In this document: positions 15,343 to 23,759 of the stretch, one piece after another
How the letters are laid out: the number at the start of each line of letters is the position of its first letter
How positions within the stretch are numbered: the first letter of the stretch is position 1
From: a virus
Reading direction: 5' to 3' (one strand)
Virus record (IMG/VR): IMGVR_UViG_3300028800_000089
Coordinates: 1 to 64,000 of that record
Length of the DNA: 64,000 nt
Made by a program: the position numbers and the translations under genes
The notes under the pieces: generated by a model
The model's input: the letters and a program-made list of their open reading frames with translations, nothing else
The model's database searches: none
What the model was told of the DNA's origin: nothing

Positions 15343-15541
15343 GAACATCTTCATTCAGGACCTGATTGCCAAGTGGGAAGACGAACTACTCTTCCTCGGT
15401 GATAGCGGTCATCCCAATTACCATGGACTCAAAAATGCCCTAACTGATTTGCAGAAGAAGTTAATCGAAGAGCAAAAGTACAACCACCAGCTAAGCATCG
15501 ACGAAACCACGGACATGGATCCGGCTTACTTACATGCCTAA
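15326..15541 (+). CDS. Small acidic helical protein
   Basis: 71 residues overlapping the previous stop. Helical, acidic, with a Lys/Glu-rich middle. No motif recognised. Confidence 0.6.
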   Translation: MNALSENIFIQDLIAKWEDELLFLGDSGHPNYHGLKNALTDLQKKLIEEQKYNHQLSIDETTDMDPAYLHA

Positions 15542-15550
15542 AGGGTTACA

Positions 15551-15859
15551 GTGATCAAACCAGGTTCATTTTCAATAGTACCAATAGAGGACTACTACAT
15601 CGTAAGGCGCGGCTCTTGGTGGTCTACTACATACGTATCACGTACGTTTGTAACAGACGAAGATGGCAATATACGCCTAGCATATTGCTGGGGCAAGCCA
15701 CTAGACTCCGCTGCTATACTTGGAACTGTAGAGAAAGCTAAAGAGGCTATTAAAGAGGCCATTATCTACACCGGCATCTGCATTAAAGACAAGAACCGTA
15801 TCAAGCGTATCCGTCAGTCCCGTAAAACCATCACCGTCCCACCGTGGAATAACCCATGA
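15551..15859 (+). CDS. Hypothetical protein, 102 aa
   Basis: GTG start after AAGGG. Beta-rich N-terminal half with a Trp-Trp pair, then a basic C-terminus (KDKNRIKRIRQSRK). Unknown; an RNA- or DNA-binding tail is possible. Confidence 0.6.
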   Translation: MIKPGSFSIVPIEDYYIVRRGSWWSTTYVSRTFVTDEDGNIRLAYCWGKPLDSAAILGTVEKAKEAIKEAIIYTGICIKDKNRIKRIRQSRKTITVPPWNNP

Positions 15860-16059
15860 AGTCAGACAACGTCGATTTTGAAGATGCCGCAGCTCAGTAC
15901 CAGGCTCTCGTAACGAGTGTCGCTACGACGCTGTGCCAGTACAACCGAGTAACCCGCGATATGCCGAGACAAGCCGAAATTGATAAGGCCACCCCCGTAG
16001 CCAAGAGCATTATCGGTAGCATCACCAAGTGGATCTACCAAGGCGAGGGCCGACGGTAA
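15856..16059 (+). CDS. Small helical protein
   Basis: 67 residues in an ATGA overlap. Acidic N-terminus, helical body. It resembles a generic small phage helical protein and shows no family signature. Confidence 0.6.
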   Translation: MKSDNVDFEDAAAQYQALVTSVATTLCQYNRVTRDMPRQAEIDKATPVAKSIIGSITKWIYQGEGRR

Positions 16060-16478
16060 TGCCGTACGACGGTAAATACATCGCCGTTGATTTCGACGGC
16101 ACCTGCGTCGATCATCGGTACCCCAATATAGGCGCCGACGTCCCGTACTGTGTCGATGTCCTACGACTACTTTCTGCCGCTGGTAAAAAGCTTATCCTCA
16201 ACACCATGCGTAGCGGTAAGGAACTACAAGACGCCGTAGATTGGTTTACTTATAAGGCAATTCCTCTTTACGGCGTTAACCACAACCCCGACCAGGATTC
16301 TTGGACAAAGAGCCCTAAGGTATACGCCGAGATTTACATAGATGACGCCGCATATGGGTGCCCGCTCGTTGAACGAGCGGCATTCCGTAGACCATTCGTT
16401 GATTGGTATGAAGTAGCTAAGGATCTACTGGGCTATGTAAAGCCTGAGTGGACTCCGCAACAAGGATCGTTGATATGA
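16059..16478 (+). CDS. HAD-superfamily phosphatase
   Basis: 139 residues from the ATG in a TAATG junction. AVDFDGTCVDH (D11 nucleophile, D13 acid/base) is motif I of the haloacid dehalogenase superfamily. NTMRS (about 51-55) fits motif II, and the Lys of SPKVYAEIYIDD with the following acidic pair fits motifs III/IV. The size matches small cap-less HAD phosphatases. The substrate may be a nucleotide or a polynucleotide end; the RNA ligase gene 750 bases downstream makes an end-healing role conceivable but unproven. Confidence 0.8.
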   Translation: MPYDGKYIAVDFDGTCVDHRYPNIGADVPYCVDVLRLLSAAGKKLILNTMRSGKELQDAVDWFTYKAIPLYGVNHNPDQDSWTKSPKVYAEIYIDDAAYGCPLVERAAFRRPFVDWYEVAKDLLGYVKPEWTPQQGSLI

Positions 16479-16987
16479 CTAAAGCAAAACAACAAGTCAG
16501 CGAAAGTGCATGGTCGCGAGCTATTAGAGAATCCGAGCAGGAGGTGTTTCGCCGTATAACTGGCTCGTATGATATTAGTGGTGAACACAATGAGTACAAA
16601 TCCGGTAACTACAAAACCATAGAAGAGTTCGCTACGGCACGTCGCCGCGATGTACTCAAGCGCATCGAATTGTTTGAGGCAGCTGACGACGAATACGTCA
16701 AGGCTCGTCAAACTTGTGATCAAGCCAATTTAGCCATATTTAACGATCGCAAAACCGTTAGTGACCGTGAGTACCAGGTACTACTGCAAGCAATAGATGT
16801 TTGGAAAGAAGAGCGGACTGAGCGTGAGCGAGAACTTGCCGGCAAGATACCGCATATCGACGGTGGCAGACCGTTCCAAGAGGGTATTATACACTACGCC
16901 GAACGGGCATTACTTCTACTGGATCAAGCACTAGAGAAACTAGCGATATGCCGAGAAGGTCTTAAAAAGGTGACTAATGGCGGATGA
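16475..16987 (+). CDS. Helical hypothetical protein, 170 aa
   Basis: ATG at 16475 with AAGGA eight bases upstream. Charged, mostly helical; residues 60-130 could form an antiparallel coiled coil. No known domain. It sits between the HAD gene and a zinc protein in one coupled string. Confidence 0.65.
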   Translation: MTKAKQQVSESAWSRAIRESEQEVFRRITGSYDISGEHNEYKSGNYKTIEEFATARRRDVLKRIELFEAADDEYVKARQTCDQANLAIFNDRKTVSDREYQVLLQAIDVWKEERTERERELAGKIPHIDGGRPFQEGIIHYAERALLLLDQALEKLAICREGLKKVTNGG

Positions 16988-17234
16988 TGCTGACTACACC
17001 CTATTCCTGTGGCAGTGGTGCCCCATGTGCAAGGCACCATATATTGAGTGTCCGAAGTGTAAGAACAATACCTGTAGTGCCGGATTCGGAGAAGTAGACG
17101 GCAAAACCTGCCAGGTCTGCAATTTGGCGTATCAATACGCTCACCTGTGTTATGACAATGACCTAGCCCCTAAAACCAAGAAGCAAATAGCTTCTTTCAA
17201 CAAGAAAATCCAAAAGAAAAACGGAGCCACGTAA
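16977..17234 (+). CDS. Multi-Cys zinc protein
   Basis: 85 residues. Three CxxC-type units (CPMC, CPKCKNNTC, CQVC) can hold two zinc ions. Basic C-terminus (KKQIASFNKKIQKK). It directly precedes the RNA ligase with a one-base junction; a role in RNA binding is possible. Confidence 0.65.
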   Translation: MADDADYTLFLWQWCPMCKAPYIECPKCKNNTCSAGFGEVDGKTCQVCNLAYQYAHLCYDNDLAPKTKKQIASFNKKIQKKNGAT

Positions 17235-18433
17235 TGTCGTTCTTCGGCGTAACTAAAGAAACCATCGGTGCCATCGAGCCCATCAAGGGTGCTGACAGAA
17301 TCGTCAAGGCAACCCTTAAAGGCATGGACCTATCATTCGTTGTATTGAAAGACCAATTCAAAGTCGGTGATGAGTGCGTCTATATCCCCCTAGATGCCAT
17401 TGTTCCCGATGCAGTTCTCGAAAAGATGGGTCTCCAGGGCAAGCTAGGGGGTCACGCTAAGAACCGCGTGAAGACCATTAAGCTGAAGGGTACCTACTCT
17501 CAGGGTATCGCGACGGACCTATCCCTGATCAAGGATCTTCTGGCTAAGAAGAAAAGTCCAACGCCAGAGCAGATTACCGAGTTTCTGGGCGTTACCAAAT
17601 ACGACCCCGAGAGCAAGAACGAGATCAAGGATACCCCAGAGCAGCAGGATCGCCGCACCAAGCGTTGGCCCTGGCATAAGAAGCTTCTCCGTACGCTGTT
17701 TGGCTACGGCTTCACGAAGTGGCTCTACGGTAAACCGCCTGGCGTCTTGATTCCCCTCAATACCCTAGGACTGCCGGTTTACGATATCGAGGGCTGCAAC
17801 CGCTATAAGGACCTCACTGAGTCCCTTATGGATAAGGAAGTCTGGATCTCGCTCAAGATCGAGGGTCAGAACGCAGCTGTGCTGTGCCGCAAAGGTAAGA
17901 TCTACGTGAACCAGCGGCGGTTCACCATTGAGAAAGACAAGAATAACCCGCTATGGCAGATCGCTGAATCCCATGGGTTCATCAACTTGGCCACGAAGCT
18001 CTACGCGGAGAAAAAGGAAGACGTTCTTATCTATTTCGAGGCCTGCGGCTCGAATAAGGGCGCCAGTGGTATCAGCGGCAACATTTATGGGTTCGACGAG
18101 TACAAGGGCTACATCTTCGACATCAAGATCGGTAACAAGTTCTTGAACATCGATGAGATCCACGCTGTTCTCGGTGACCACGGCATGATGTCATACCTAG
18201 TACCAGTACTGGCAGCCAATATCAAGCTATCGGAGTGGCTGAAGTACCTGAGTCTGCCGTCAGTCGAGAAGGCTGCTGAGCAGAAGAGCATCCTCAACAA
18301 GAATGGGAACTGTCTAGAGGAAGGTATCGTGATTCACCCCATGGAAGAGCAGTACGCCCACGAGCTAGGCGGTCGTCTGATTTTGAAGTACCGTTCAAAG
18401 GCGTATTTGGCTGCTAAGGGCGACGATGAGTAA
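17234..18433 (+). CDS. RNA ligase, DRB0094/Rnl5-like
   Basis: 399 residues. The N-terminal 100 residues match the domain that precedes the nucleotidyltransferase in DRB0094-type RNA ligases (PIKGADRIVKATLKG, FKVGDECVYIPLD). The core carries motif I KIEG (the Lys that takes AMP, near residue 214), motif III-like IYFEACG, motif IV EEGIVI and motif V LKYRSKAYL. Such enzymes seal RNA 3'-OH/5'-phosphate ends, often in nicked duplexes. In phages RNA ligases repair tRNAs cut by host anticodon nucleases; that is a reasonable but unproven role here. The insertion between the two halves (about 100-185) is longer than I would expect. Confidence 0.85.
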   Translation: MSFFGVTKETIGAIEPIKGADRIVKATLKGMDLSFVVLKDQFKVGDECVYIPLDAIVPDAVLEKMGLQGKLGGHAKNRVKTIKLKGTYSQGIATDLSLIKDLLAKKKSPTPEQITEFLGVTKYDPESKNEIKDTPEQQDRRTKRWPWHKKLLRTLFGYGFTKWLYGKPPGVLIPLNTLGLPVYDIEGCNRYKDLTESLMDKEVWISLKIEGQNAAVLCRKGKIYVNQRRFTIEKDKNNPLWQIAESHGFINLATKLYAEKKEDVLIYFEACGSNKGASGISGNIYGFDEYKGYIFDIKIGNKFLNIDEIHAVLGDHGMMSYLVPVLAANIKLSEWLKYLSLPSVEKAAEQKSILNKNGNCLEEGIVIHPMEEQYAHELGGRLILKYRSKAYLAAKGDDE

Positions 18434-18677
18434 AAGTCTCGCTCAGGCCGCTGGGGCATTGACAATGGTTGAGCTGGATAACTGCTCAGATGAGTTTCGA
18501 AAAGGCTTTATCTGCGCCCTAGATTTTCTGGATGGCACCGAGGGGGGTTTACAGCATTTGGAGACGCCCAAGGATAAGCGCTGGACTATTATTTCTATAA
18601 ACGGAAATGATAGCAATGAGACTTATCGGATAAAGCGTGGTCGTGCTATGTTTGACAGATTTGGCTGCACTGTATGA
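18426..18677 (+). CDS. Small hypothetical protein
   Basis: 83 residues overlapping the ligase stop. Mixed helix and strand, two Cys. No family recognised. Confidence 0.6.
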   Translation: MSKSLAQAAGALTMVELDNCSDEFRKGFICALDFLDGTEGGLQHLETPKDKRWTIISINGNDSNETYRIKRGRAMFDRFGCTV

Positions 18678-18940
18678 GTAAGCCACCGACTAAAGAGCTG
18701 ACACACGAGTTGATGAAGATGCAGTTCAAGGTCATAGGGCTGAACTATGACCCCGAATTCTGTAAGACCGAGAAGTGGTATACCACACACTCGTGGACCA
18801 AAGAAGAGAAGGCCGAATTTAAGAAGCAGTTCACTAAGCGGCTGCGGGAGTTTGGCTGGGCTCTAACGAGGATTAATCAAGAGTTCATGTGGTGGGATCT
18901 AGCTTATGGTTGGAAAGATGCCCACAGTAAAGCCGCTTAA
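18674..18940 (+). CDS. Hypothetical protein, 88 aa
   Basis: ATGA overlap with the previous gene. Contains a Lys/Glu/Phe-rich helix with a KEEKAEFKKQFTKRLRE stretch and a Trp-rich end. The layout is typical of small phage proteins without known function. Confidence 0.6.
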   Translation: MSKPPTKELTHELMKMQFKVIGLNYDPEFCKTEKWYTTHSWTKEEKAEFKKQFTKRLREFGWALTRINQEFMWWDLAYGWKDAHSKAA

Positions 18941-19310
18941 GGCTTCCCGCTCGGCCGTTGTACGGTGCATCGTCCATAGTTATCATAACGTGGACGGTGC
19001 CCGGGAGTTCGAGATATTCTATCAGGAGCATGTTAATCTAGACTTTATTGTAGGCGCTAAGCATGACTGGGTCACCGAAGAACTTGCCAGTGAGATAGAT
19101 GTTATTCTCGATGACATATTCCATGAGCATCTCCGTGAAATCGATGAGTTCTATGCCGAAGTAGTATCACCTATGTTCGTCAGGTACTACACGAAAGAAA
19201 CGATAGAAGGCACAGAGCGGAGATTCGAGTGTTGGCACAAGAATGCCAAGGTCAAACGTATTACTGAAGCCGAAGCTGAACAATACCTAACTAAGGAATA
19301 CAGTGGCTAA
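18918..19310 (+). CDS. Acidic helical hypothetical protein
   Basis: 130 residues from the ATG at 18918 (GGAAAG adjacent); an upstream in-frame ATG at 18906 would add four. Rich in Glu, Asp, His and aromatic residues. No motif recognised. Confidence 0.6.
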   Translation: MPTVKPLKASRSAVVRCIVHSYHNVDGAREFEIFYQEHVNLDFIVGAKHDWVTEELASEIDVILDDIFHEHLREIDEFYAEVVSPMFVRYYTKETIEGTERRFECWHKNAKVKRITEAEAEQYLTKEYSG

Positions 19311-19536
19311 ACCACAGATATACGTTACTTCCCCGAAACCGGACGAAGATAATTTAAGCGGATCCGATATGAGTGATTTCAATGTATTCACTGATCTAAC
19401 GTCCGCTAAGGGCGATGCCTATGAATTGCTGGACTCCTGTGATATCGACGACATGGAGGAGGCTATCATTTACAAGCTAGTCCCGATCCTCTCCATTTCA
19501 CGGGCTAAGACACAGTACGTCGAGAAGAAGCTGTAA
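19303..19536 (+). CDS. Small acidic protein, tandem copy 1
   Basis: 77 residues from a GTG overlapping the previous gene. Shares its plan with the next gene: a strand with S..P near the start, an Ala/Lys helix, then (I/R)YKLVP(I/V)L, so they are diverged tandem paralogues. Function unknown. Confidence 0.65.
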   Translation: MAKPQIYVTSPKPDEDNLSGSDMSDFNVFTDLTSAKGDAYELLDSCDIDDMEEAIIYKLVPILSISRAKTQYVEKKL

Positions 19537-19763
19537 TGCCTCACGAGATGTTTATCGTCTCCAATGAGCCACTAACACTAGAAGGTGGCGTCAACATTGA
19601 AGACGTAGCTGGGTCATTGAAGCAAGCCAAGGATTGGGCGAAAGAGGAGTTGCTGAATCATTACGATGGCGACAACTGTGGTCGCTACATCTATAAATTG
19701 GTGCCGGTATTGAAGGTCTACCGTGAAGAGCAACCACCCAAGATCACCGAAGTAAAACCCTAA
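19536..19763 (+). CDS. Small acidic protein, tandem copy 2
   Basis: 75 residues in a TAATG junction. Paralogue of the gene at 19303 through the IYKLVPVLKVYRE end and the preceding helix (SLKQAKDWAKEEL). This plan of an N-terminal strand, a K-A-x-x-W/F helix and a C-terminal strand also recalls the triplet at 41420-42211. Confidence 0.65.
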   Translation: MPHEMFIVSNEPLTLEGGVNIEDVAGSLKQAKDWAKEELLNHYDGDNCGRYIYKLVPVLKVYREEQPPKITEVKP

Positions 19764-19771
19764 GGAACACC

Positions 19772-20053
19772 ATGACCACCAAGATCTACGACGAACCCAT
19801 TCACATTGTTACCACGTCGATCATCGACGCCCCCAGCATGCTGCCGAAGACCGACCCGATTCTTGTGAAGTACTACGTAGACCACTGGGATCCCAGCAGC
19901 CTCTACGTTCCCGACGAGGTATTCGAGGCCATCAAGTGCAACCCCTCTAGGGATCACATGATCCGCGCTCACAAGGCAGCCCAAGCCATCCTGACTGAGG
20001 ATGAGCCGGAGCCAGTCGAGGTTGAGGAAGAAGTCTATGAGTCATCGTTCTAA
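19772..20053 (+). CDS. Hypothetical protein with acidic tail
   Basis: 93 residues, AAGGAA five bases before the ATG. The last 20 residues are almost all Glu, Pro and Val (EPEPVEVEEEV), a DNA-mimic-like acidic tail; the rest is unrecognised. Confidence 0.65.
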   Translation: MTTKIYDEPIHIVTTSIIDAPSMLPKTDPILVKYYVDHWDPSSLYVPDEVFEAIKCNPSRDHMIRAHKAAQAILTEDEPEPVEVEEEVYESSF

Positions 20054-20537
20054 GCTTATTTCAAAGAGCATAGCGTTATTGAAAGAGATCCGGAAGGTAG
20101 AGAAGCAGGAAAAGGCCCTCTACGCTAGACGGTTTAAACTCCAATCGATATTCGATAAGAAACTCGGTACACTCATTTTGGAGACTAACGCGCTGGCCAA
20201 CTACAATTGGTACGCCTCAACGACGCAGTTCTGGTTGGGCTCACAGCTAAGTGATGTCCGTAATAGCAAACTCATCGAATTCAAGGAGTTGATGTACGAC
20301 GACCACCATGGGTTAAACGCTCAGTTCTGGGATAATACCGTCGGCTTACGGATCTGGGATAACAACATCGATCTCAACTTCCATGACGGTGAGACGATGG
20401 CTCGGTTCATTATCGAGAACAAGCTCACCGTTGACACCAAGCGGCTCGATGAGGTTATCTCCAAGTTCCAAGCCGATCTAGAGGGATACCTCCAGGCTCA
20501 GCGCTATGCCAAGCCGCTCTGGGTAGACCGTGATTAA
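20037..20537 (+). CDS. Hypothetical protein, 166 aa
   Basis: ATG at 20037 with GAGGAAGAAG upstream; earlier in-frame codons overlap the acidic tail of the previous gene and are less likely. N-terminal basic coiled-coil-like helix (about 5-45), then a beta-rich part with FWLGSQ and FWDN motifs. Unknown. Confidence 0.65.
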   Translation: MSHRSKLISKSIALLKEIRKVEKQEKALYARRFKLQSIFDKKLGTLILETNALANYNWYASTTQFWLGSQLSDVRNSKLIEFKELMYDDHHGLNAQFWDNTVGLRIWDNNIDLNFHDGETMARFIIENKLTVDTKRLDEVISKFQADLEGYLQAQRYAKPLWVDRD

Positions 20538-20727
20538 TCTGTGCCGCATTCTGACGATGCCAAAAGCACAACAAGAGGCTATTATTACTATGGGGCCACG
20601 CTACGAATTAGTATCGTTCGAAGATGATGGAACCGCCAATCTGTCTCACGTCGAATGGGGCGATACCGTACACGTAAGGACAGACGGTAAATTCGCCGTC
20701 CACGATATGATGGGAAGACCTAAATGA
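20530..20727 (+). CDS. Small hypothetical protein
   Basis: 65 residues from a GTG overlapping the previous stop. Beta-rich C-terminal half (WGDTVHVRTDGKF). No motif recognised. Confidence 0.55.
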   Translation: MINLCRILTMPKAQQEAIITMGPRYELVSFEDDGTANLSHVEWGDTVHVRTDGKFAVHDMMGRPK

Positions 20728-21008
20728 CTAAGAAACTATTCAAAGTCGTCTGTACCCGTGAAGAGACTATTTACGTTGCCGCCGATAGTCACGAGGAAGC
20801 TGAGAATTGGGCACAGAAGCATCCCGATGAATGGGAGGAAGACGTAAACAATCCGTTCTGGGATGCCCAGGCATTCGATGCCAAGGAGCCATTAGCAGAC
20901 GGCTGGACCGGCGGCAGCCTGTGCTACGGCGAGCACTGCAACAGGTATAGACCACAGAAGAACCGCGATGTCATGTGCCAAACAGTGCTAGATGGGAAAC
21001 TTGAGTAA
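20724..21008 (+). CDS. Hypothetical protein, 94 aa
   Basis: ATGA overlap. The opening strand (LFKVVCTREETIYVAADS) followed by an Ala/Glu/Trp helix is common in small phage proteins whose role is unknown. Three Cys near the C-terminus. Confidence 0.6.
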   Translation: MTKKLFKVVCTREETIYVAADSHEEAENWAQKHPDEWEEDVNNPFWDAQAFDAKEPLADGWTGGSLCYGEHCNRYRPQKNRDVMCQTVLDGKLE

Positions 21009-21023
21009 TTAAGGGATTAAATA

Positions 21024-21701
21024 GTGGCACCACTGAAATTACATAATCAAAAATTCGGAAAATTAATCGTGTTAGATAAAGCGCCAAAAATTCCAACCCG
21101 TAACGGTAAGACTTTTGGTAAAACCCAATGGATCTGTAAGTGTGACTGCGGAAAAATTAGAGTAGTAGACGGTTCAGCCCTAACAACCGGTCATACAACA
21201 TCATGCGGGTGTAACTGGAGCACGGCAGAAAGACGTTCTGAGATTTCTGTTAGAAATACCTCGCACGGTAAAAGCAAAACGAGAATTTATAGTATTTGGA
21301 GACACATGATAGAACGTTGCGAGAAGCCTAACACAGAAAATTATGCTAGATACGGCGCCCGGGGTATAACGGTCTGTGAACGGTGGCATAATTTTGAGAA
21401 TTTTTATGAAGATATGAGTTCTACATACAGCGATGAACTGACATTAGATAGAAGAGATGTCCACGGTAATTACGAGCCCCTGAATTGTAGGTGGGCCACA
21501 AACGCCGAGCAAGCTCAGAATACTACGAAAAATAGATATTACGACTATAACGGCGAGAAACTTTGCCTCATGGAAATAGTGCGGCGCAAGAGGCTATATT
21601 CATATGCAACTGTACACAATAGATTAAAAAACGGTATGACTTTAGATGATGCTTTAAACAAACCCTTGCGCGGTTCTGTTAAGTTTGGTCAGGCCGGATG
21701 A
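21024..21701 (+). CDS. HNH-type homing endonuclease-like protein
   Basis: 225 residues from a GTG. An N-terminal zinc-like unit (CKCDCGK...TSCGCN, about 37-75) is followed by YGARGITVCERW...F..F and LDRRD..G.YEP.NCRWAT...Q..N (about 110-165), the arrangement of stand-alone phage HNH/AP2-like homing endonucleases. The C-terminus looks like a DNA-binding helix region. The coding sequence is visibly richer in A and T than its neighbours, which suggests recent arrival. It ends 23 bases inside the terL 3' end on the other strand. Confidence 0.75.
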   Translation: MAPLKLHNQKFGKLIVLDKAPKIPTRNGKTFGKTQWICKCDCGKIRVVDGSALTTGHTTSCGCNWSTAERRSEISVRNTSHGKSKTRIYSIWRHMIERCEKPNTENYARYGARGITVCERWHNFENFYEDMSSTYSDELTLDRRDVHGNYEPLNCRWATNAEQAQNTTKNRYYDYNGEKLCLMEIVRRKRLYSYATVHNRLKNGMTLDDALNKPLRGSVKFGQAG

Positions 21702-23391
21702 ATGAGTTAGCCAAATCCGGCCATGCTCCGGTGGCGTGATAGATCGCCATTACAGCGTAGTTAGTAGCGTTGACTATATCGTCTGTACGGCGTGACAGTC
21801 TTTTAACAAGTCGTCTTGGCGATCCACTCGGGCTATCAGTGGATTCCTCGATGATGTTTAGGAAATCCTTGAGATGATCATCAAGATATCGCGGGTCATT
21901 GGGAAGTCTTACTAAGCCTCTCTTAATTAGTTCGCAGAGTAGGAGTAGACTGCGGGGTTTATCTAGTGTGTAGCTGGAGCGGACGCCACGAACTTGTGGA
22001 GGATTGTAGTAGACGATCGGTCTATTATTGGCCATTACCGCGTATGTAAACGGTACTATTTTGTCAGCTGGCCAACCGGCCGATAGAATCATACTCTCCC
22101 GTACGTTGCCTTGACCGCCTGCATCCAGAGCTAGATATGCAGAACGGCTTGCCATTGCTGATCTAACAATCACTTCTGTTTCGCCATTGATGTCCATAGT
22201 ATATGGAGTCTTGTAATACCAGGAGATGTCCACGACTCCGGTAGGAGTCAGATTGGCTATGGCAATTGCTGTGTTGCTAATGAAGTCATCCGTGTCAGAG
22301 GACTTTTCTTTACCCTTACCACCGAAGTCTACCCCGATGGTTGTCATGATTGACGGAACCGTATGGGTTAACTCCGGTGGTACAGAAAGTGCTGTCGCGG
22401 CATTTCTCAACTCCTCTGCCGTAATTAGTTTAGAACCGCTGTCAAAGGCCAGTCCAAGAATCTCATTATAGAACTGGTATACAGGTTTCTCCTTTCTGAA
22501 ATCTGTTATGATTCTCCAGTTCTTCGGCAGATCGTAATGCATCGGCAGAATGGGTTGACTAACATGATAGCCAGCAAATGATTTGACGCGGCTAGGAAAG
22601 TCATGGATAAACCGTCCGAGACGGCTATTAATGGGTTTCTTACATTTCGCACAGGACAGCGTGGTCTCACCGACCATCTCCAGGAGATCGCCGGGGACAG
22701 TACCACGGTTCAGGTGACCGCAACTCACGTTGTGACACGGTATATGCCAGACCCCTTGCGAGCTGTCTTCCCAGAGCAGGCTGAGTGTGTTATCGAAGGT
22801 CTTCGGAGTTCCAGTATATTTGACGAGCTTATAGGGACTTGCAGACATACCACTTTCTATGATTGGTAAGTCCGAGGTGTCTAAGTCAGCGACCTCATCG
22901 GCTAGAATAGCATCAAGGTTCAGACCACGGAGTCTATCGGGGTCACCTTGTGAGTAACCATAGAACAGACTCGACATATTGGCTAGCGTCCGTTGGAGGA
23001 CGTTGTCAATGTTTGACTCGCCTCTGAACAAGGAGTCCCTAAATGGTGAGCCAGAGATGAACGGTCTGACGTAGTTCTGACTGAACCGCCGAACCTGTTC
23101 GTACAGTGGGGTAACGGTCAACTGGTTGAAGTGTGGGATAAGCGCCGCCATGATGATCTGCGACGCAGCCAATGACGTACTTTTACTACACTGTCTTCCG
23201 GTCTTCCAGACCATCCTTCGCGGTATATTTTTCAGGTGATACAGCGGCTCAAACATGAAGTGGCTATACTCCAGGCTGTACGGCTTGTTCTTCAACCTGA
23301 AGATCAGCGGCAGCAACGGGACTATGCTTCCATTGGGGTCGTTGGCCAGAATCCTATTCAGTAATCCAAGAAACTCTTTAGTCGGCAACAT
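21679..23391 (-). CDS. terL: Terminase large subunit
   Basis: 570 residues, the only gene on the minus strand. The ATPase part has a Walker A-like KTGRQCSKST (about 63-72) and a Walker B hydrophobic strand ending in DE (ILADEVADL, about 160-168). A Cys pair region (CHNVSCGH...CAKC, about 215-250) may bind zinc. The nuclease part begins with the RNase H-like strand IGVDFGGKG (about 350). Length fits phage packaging motors that cut and pump DNA into proheads. The GGGGAGGT site lies somewhat far from the ATG at 23391. No small subunit gene is visible nearby. Confidence 0.9.
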   Translation of the reverse strand: MLPTKEFLGLLNRILANDPNGSIVPLLPLIFRLKNKPYSLEYSHFMFEPLYHLKNIPRRMVWKTGRQCSKSTSLAASQIIMAALIPHFNQLTVTPLYEQVRRFSQNYVRPFISGSPFRDSLFRGESNIDNVLQRTLANMSSLFYGYSQGDPDRLRGLNLDAILADEVADLDTSDLPIIESGMSASPYKLVKYTGTPKTFDNTLSLLWEDSSQGVWHIPCHNVSCGHLNRGTVPGDLLEMVGETTLSCAKCKKPINSRLGRFIHDFPSRVKSFAGYHVSQPILPMHYDLPKNWRIITDFRKEKPVYQFYNEILGLAFDSGSKLITAEELRNAATALSVPPELTHTVPSIMTTIGVDFGGKGKEKSSDTDDFISNTAIAIANLTPTGVVDISWYYKTPYTMDINGETEVIVRSAMASRSAYLALDAGGQGNVRESMILSAGWPADKIVPFTYAVMANNRPIVYYNPPQVRGVRSSYTLDKPRSLLLLCELIKRGLVRLPNDPRYLDDHLKDFLNIIEESTDSPSGSPRRLVKRLSRRTDDIVNATNYAVMAIYHATGAWPDLANSFIRPDQT

Positions 23392-23506
23392 ACCCGTTCA
23401 TACATGTACCTCCCCGAAATGCAAGAACCAATAGTGTCTGCGCGGACACTATCGTAGTTAGCTAAGCCGCGTAGCTGGCTCCGCACATTAGCGGCCGAGG
23501 TATTTC
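23392..23506. promoter_or_regulatory. Divergent control region between terL and rightward genes
   Basis: 115 bases with no gene. It holds an 8-6-8 inverted repeat, ATAGTGTC (23431-23438) and GACACTAT (23445-23452) around TGCGCG, suited to a dimeric regulator or a small hairpin. A second weaker repeat (GCCGC...GCGGC) follows. It must hold starts for both directions, but I cannot read convincing sigma70 boxes. Confidence 0.5.
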
Positions 23507-23716
23507 ATGCGTATTAAGAAGATCATCTCGGTGATATCAGGTATCATCGTTATCGTAGCTGTTCTCGAAGTGACGGGGATCCTGGATCTCCTGTTTCACG
23601 GAACAGTTTTCGCCGCAGCCCTGTTGGGGGCTAGTTTCCTAGTTGGTACCGCTAAGTACTGGTATGGCAATGCCACCGACTCACGGACCAAGGAATGGAA
23701 CCAAACAGGTTGTTAA
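23507..23716 (+). CDS. Small two-span membrane protein
   Basis: 69 residues, GAGG six bases before the ATG. Hydrophobic spans at about 5-24 and 28-48, then a polar tail. First gene of the rightward unit after the divergent region. Confidence 0.65.
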   Translation: MRIKKIISVISGIIVIVAVLEVTGILDLLFHGTVFAAALLGASFLVGTAKYWYGNATDSRTKEWNQTGC

Positions 23717-23721
23717 ACACA

Positions 23722-23749
23722 GAGGGTGTCCGAGAACGCCCTCACTTTT
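23722..23749 (+). terminator. Short hairpin with T-run
   Basis: GAGGGTGT (23722-23729) pairs with ACGCCCTC (23736-23743) around CCGAGA, followed by ACTTTTG. Eight pairs with one G-U and a weak T-run: a possible intrinsic terminator or attenuator just after the membrane gene. Confidence 0.5.
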
Positions 23750-23759
23750 GAAGGATCAT

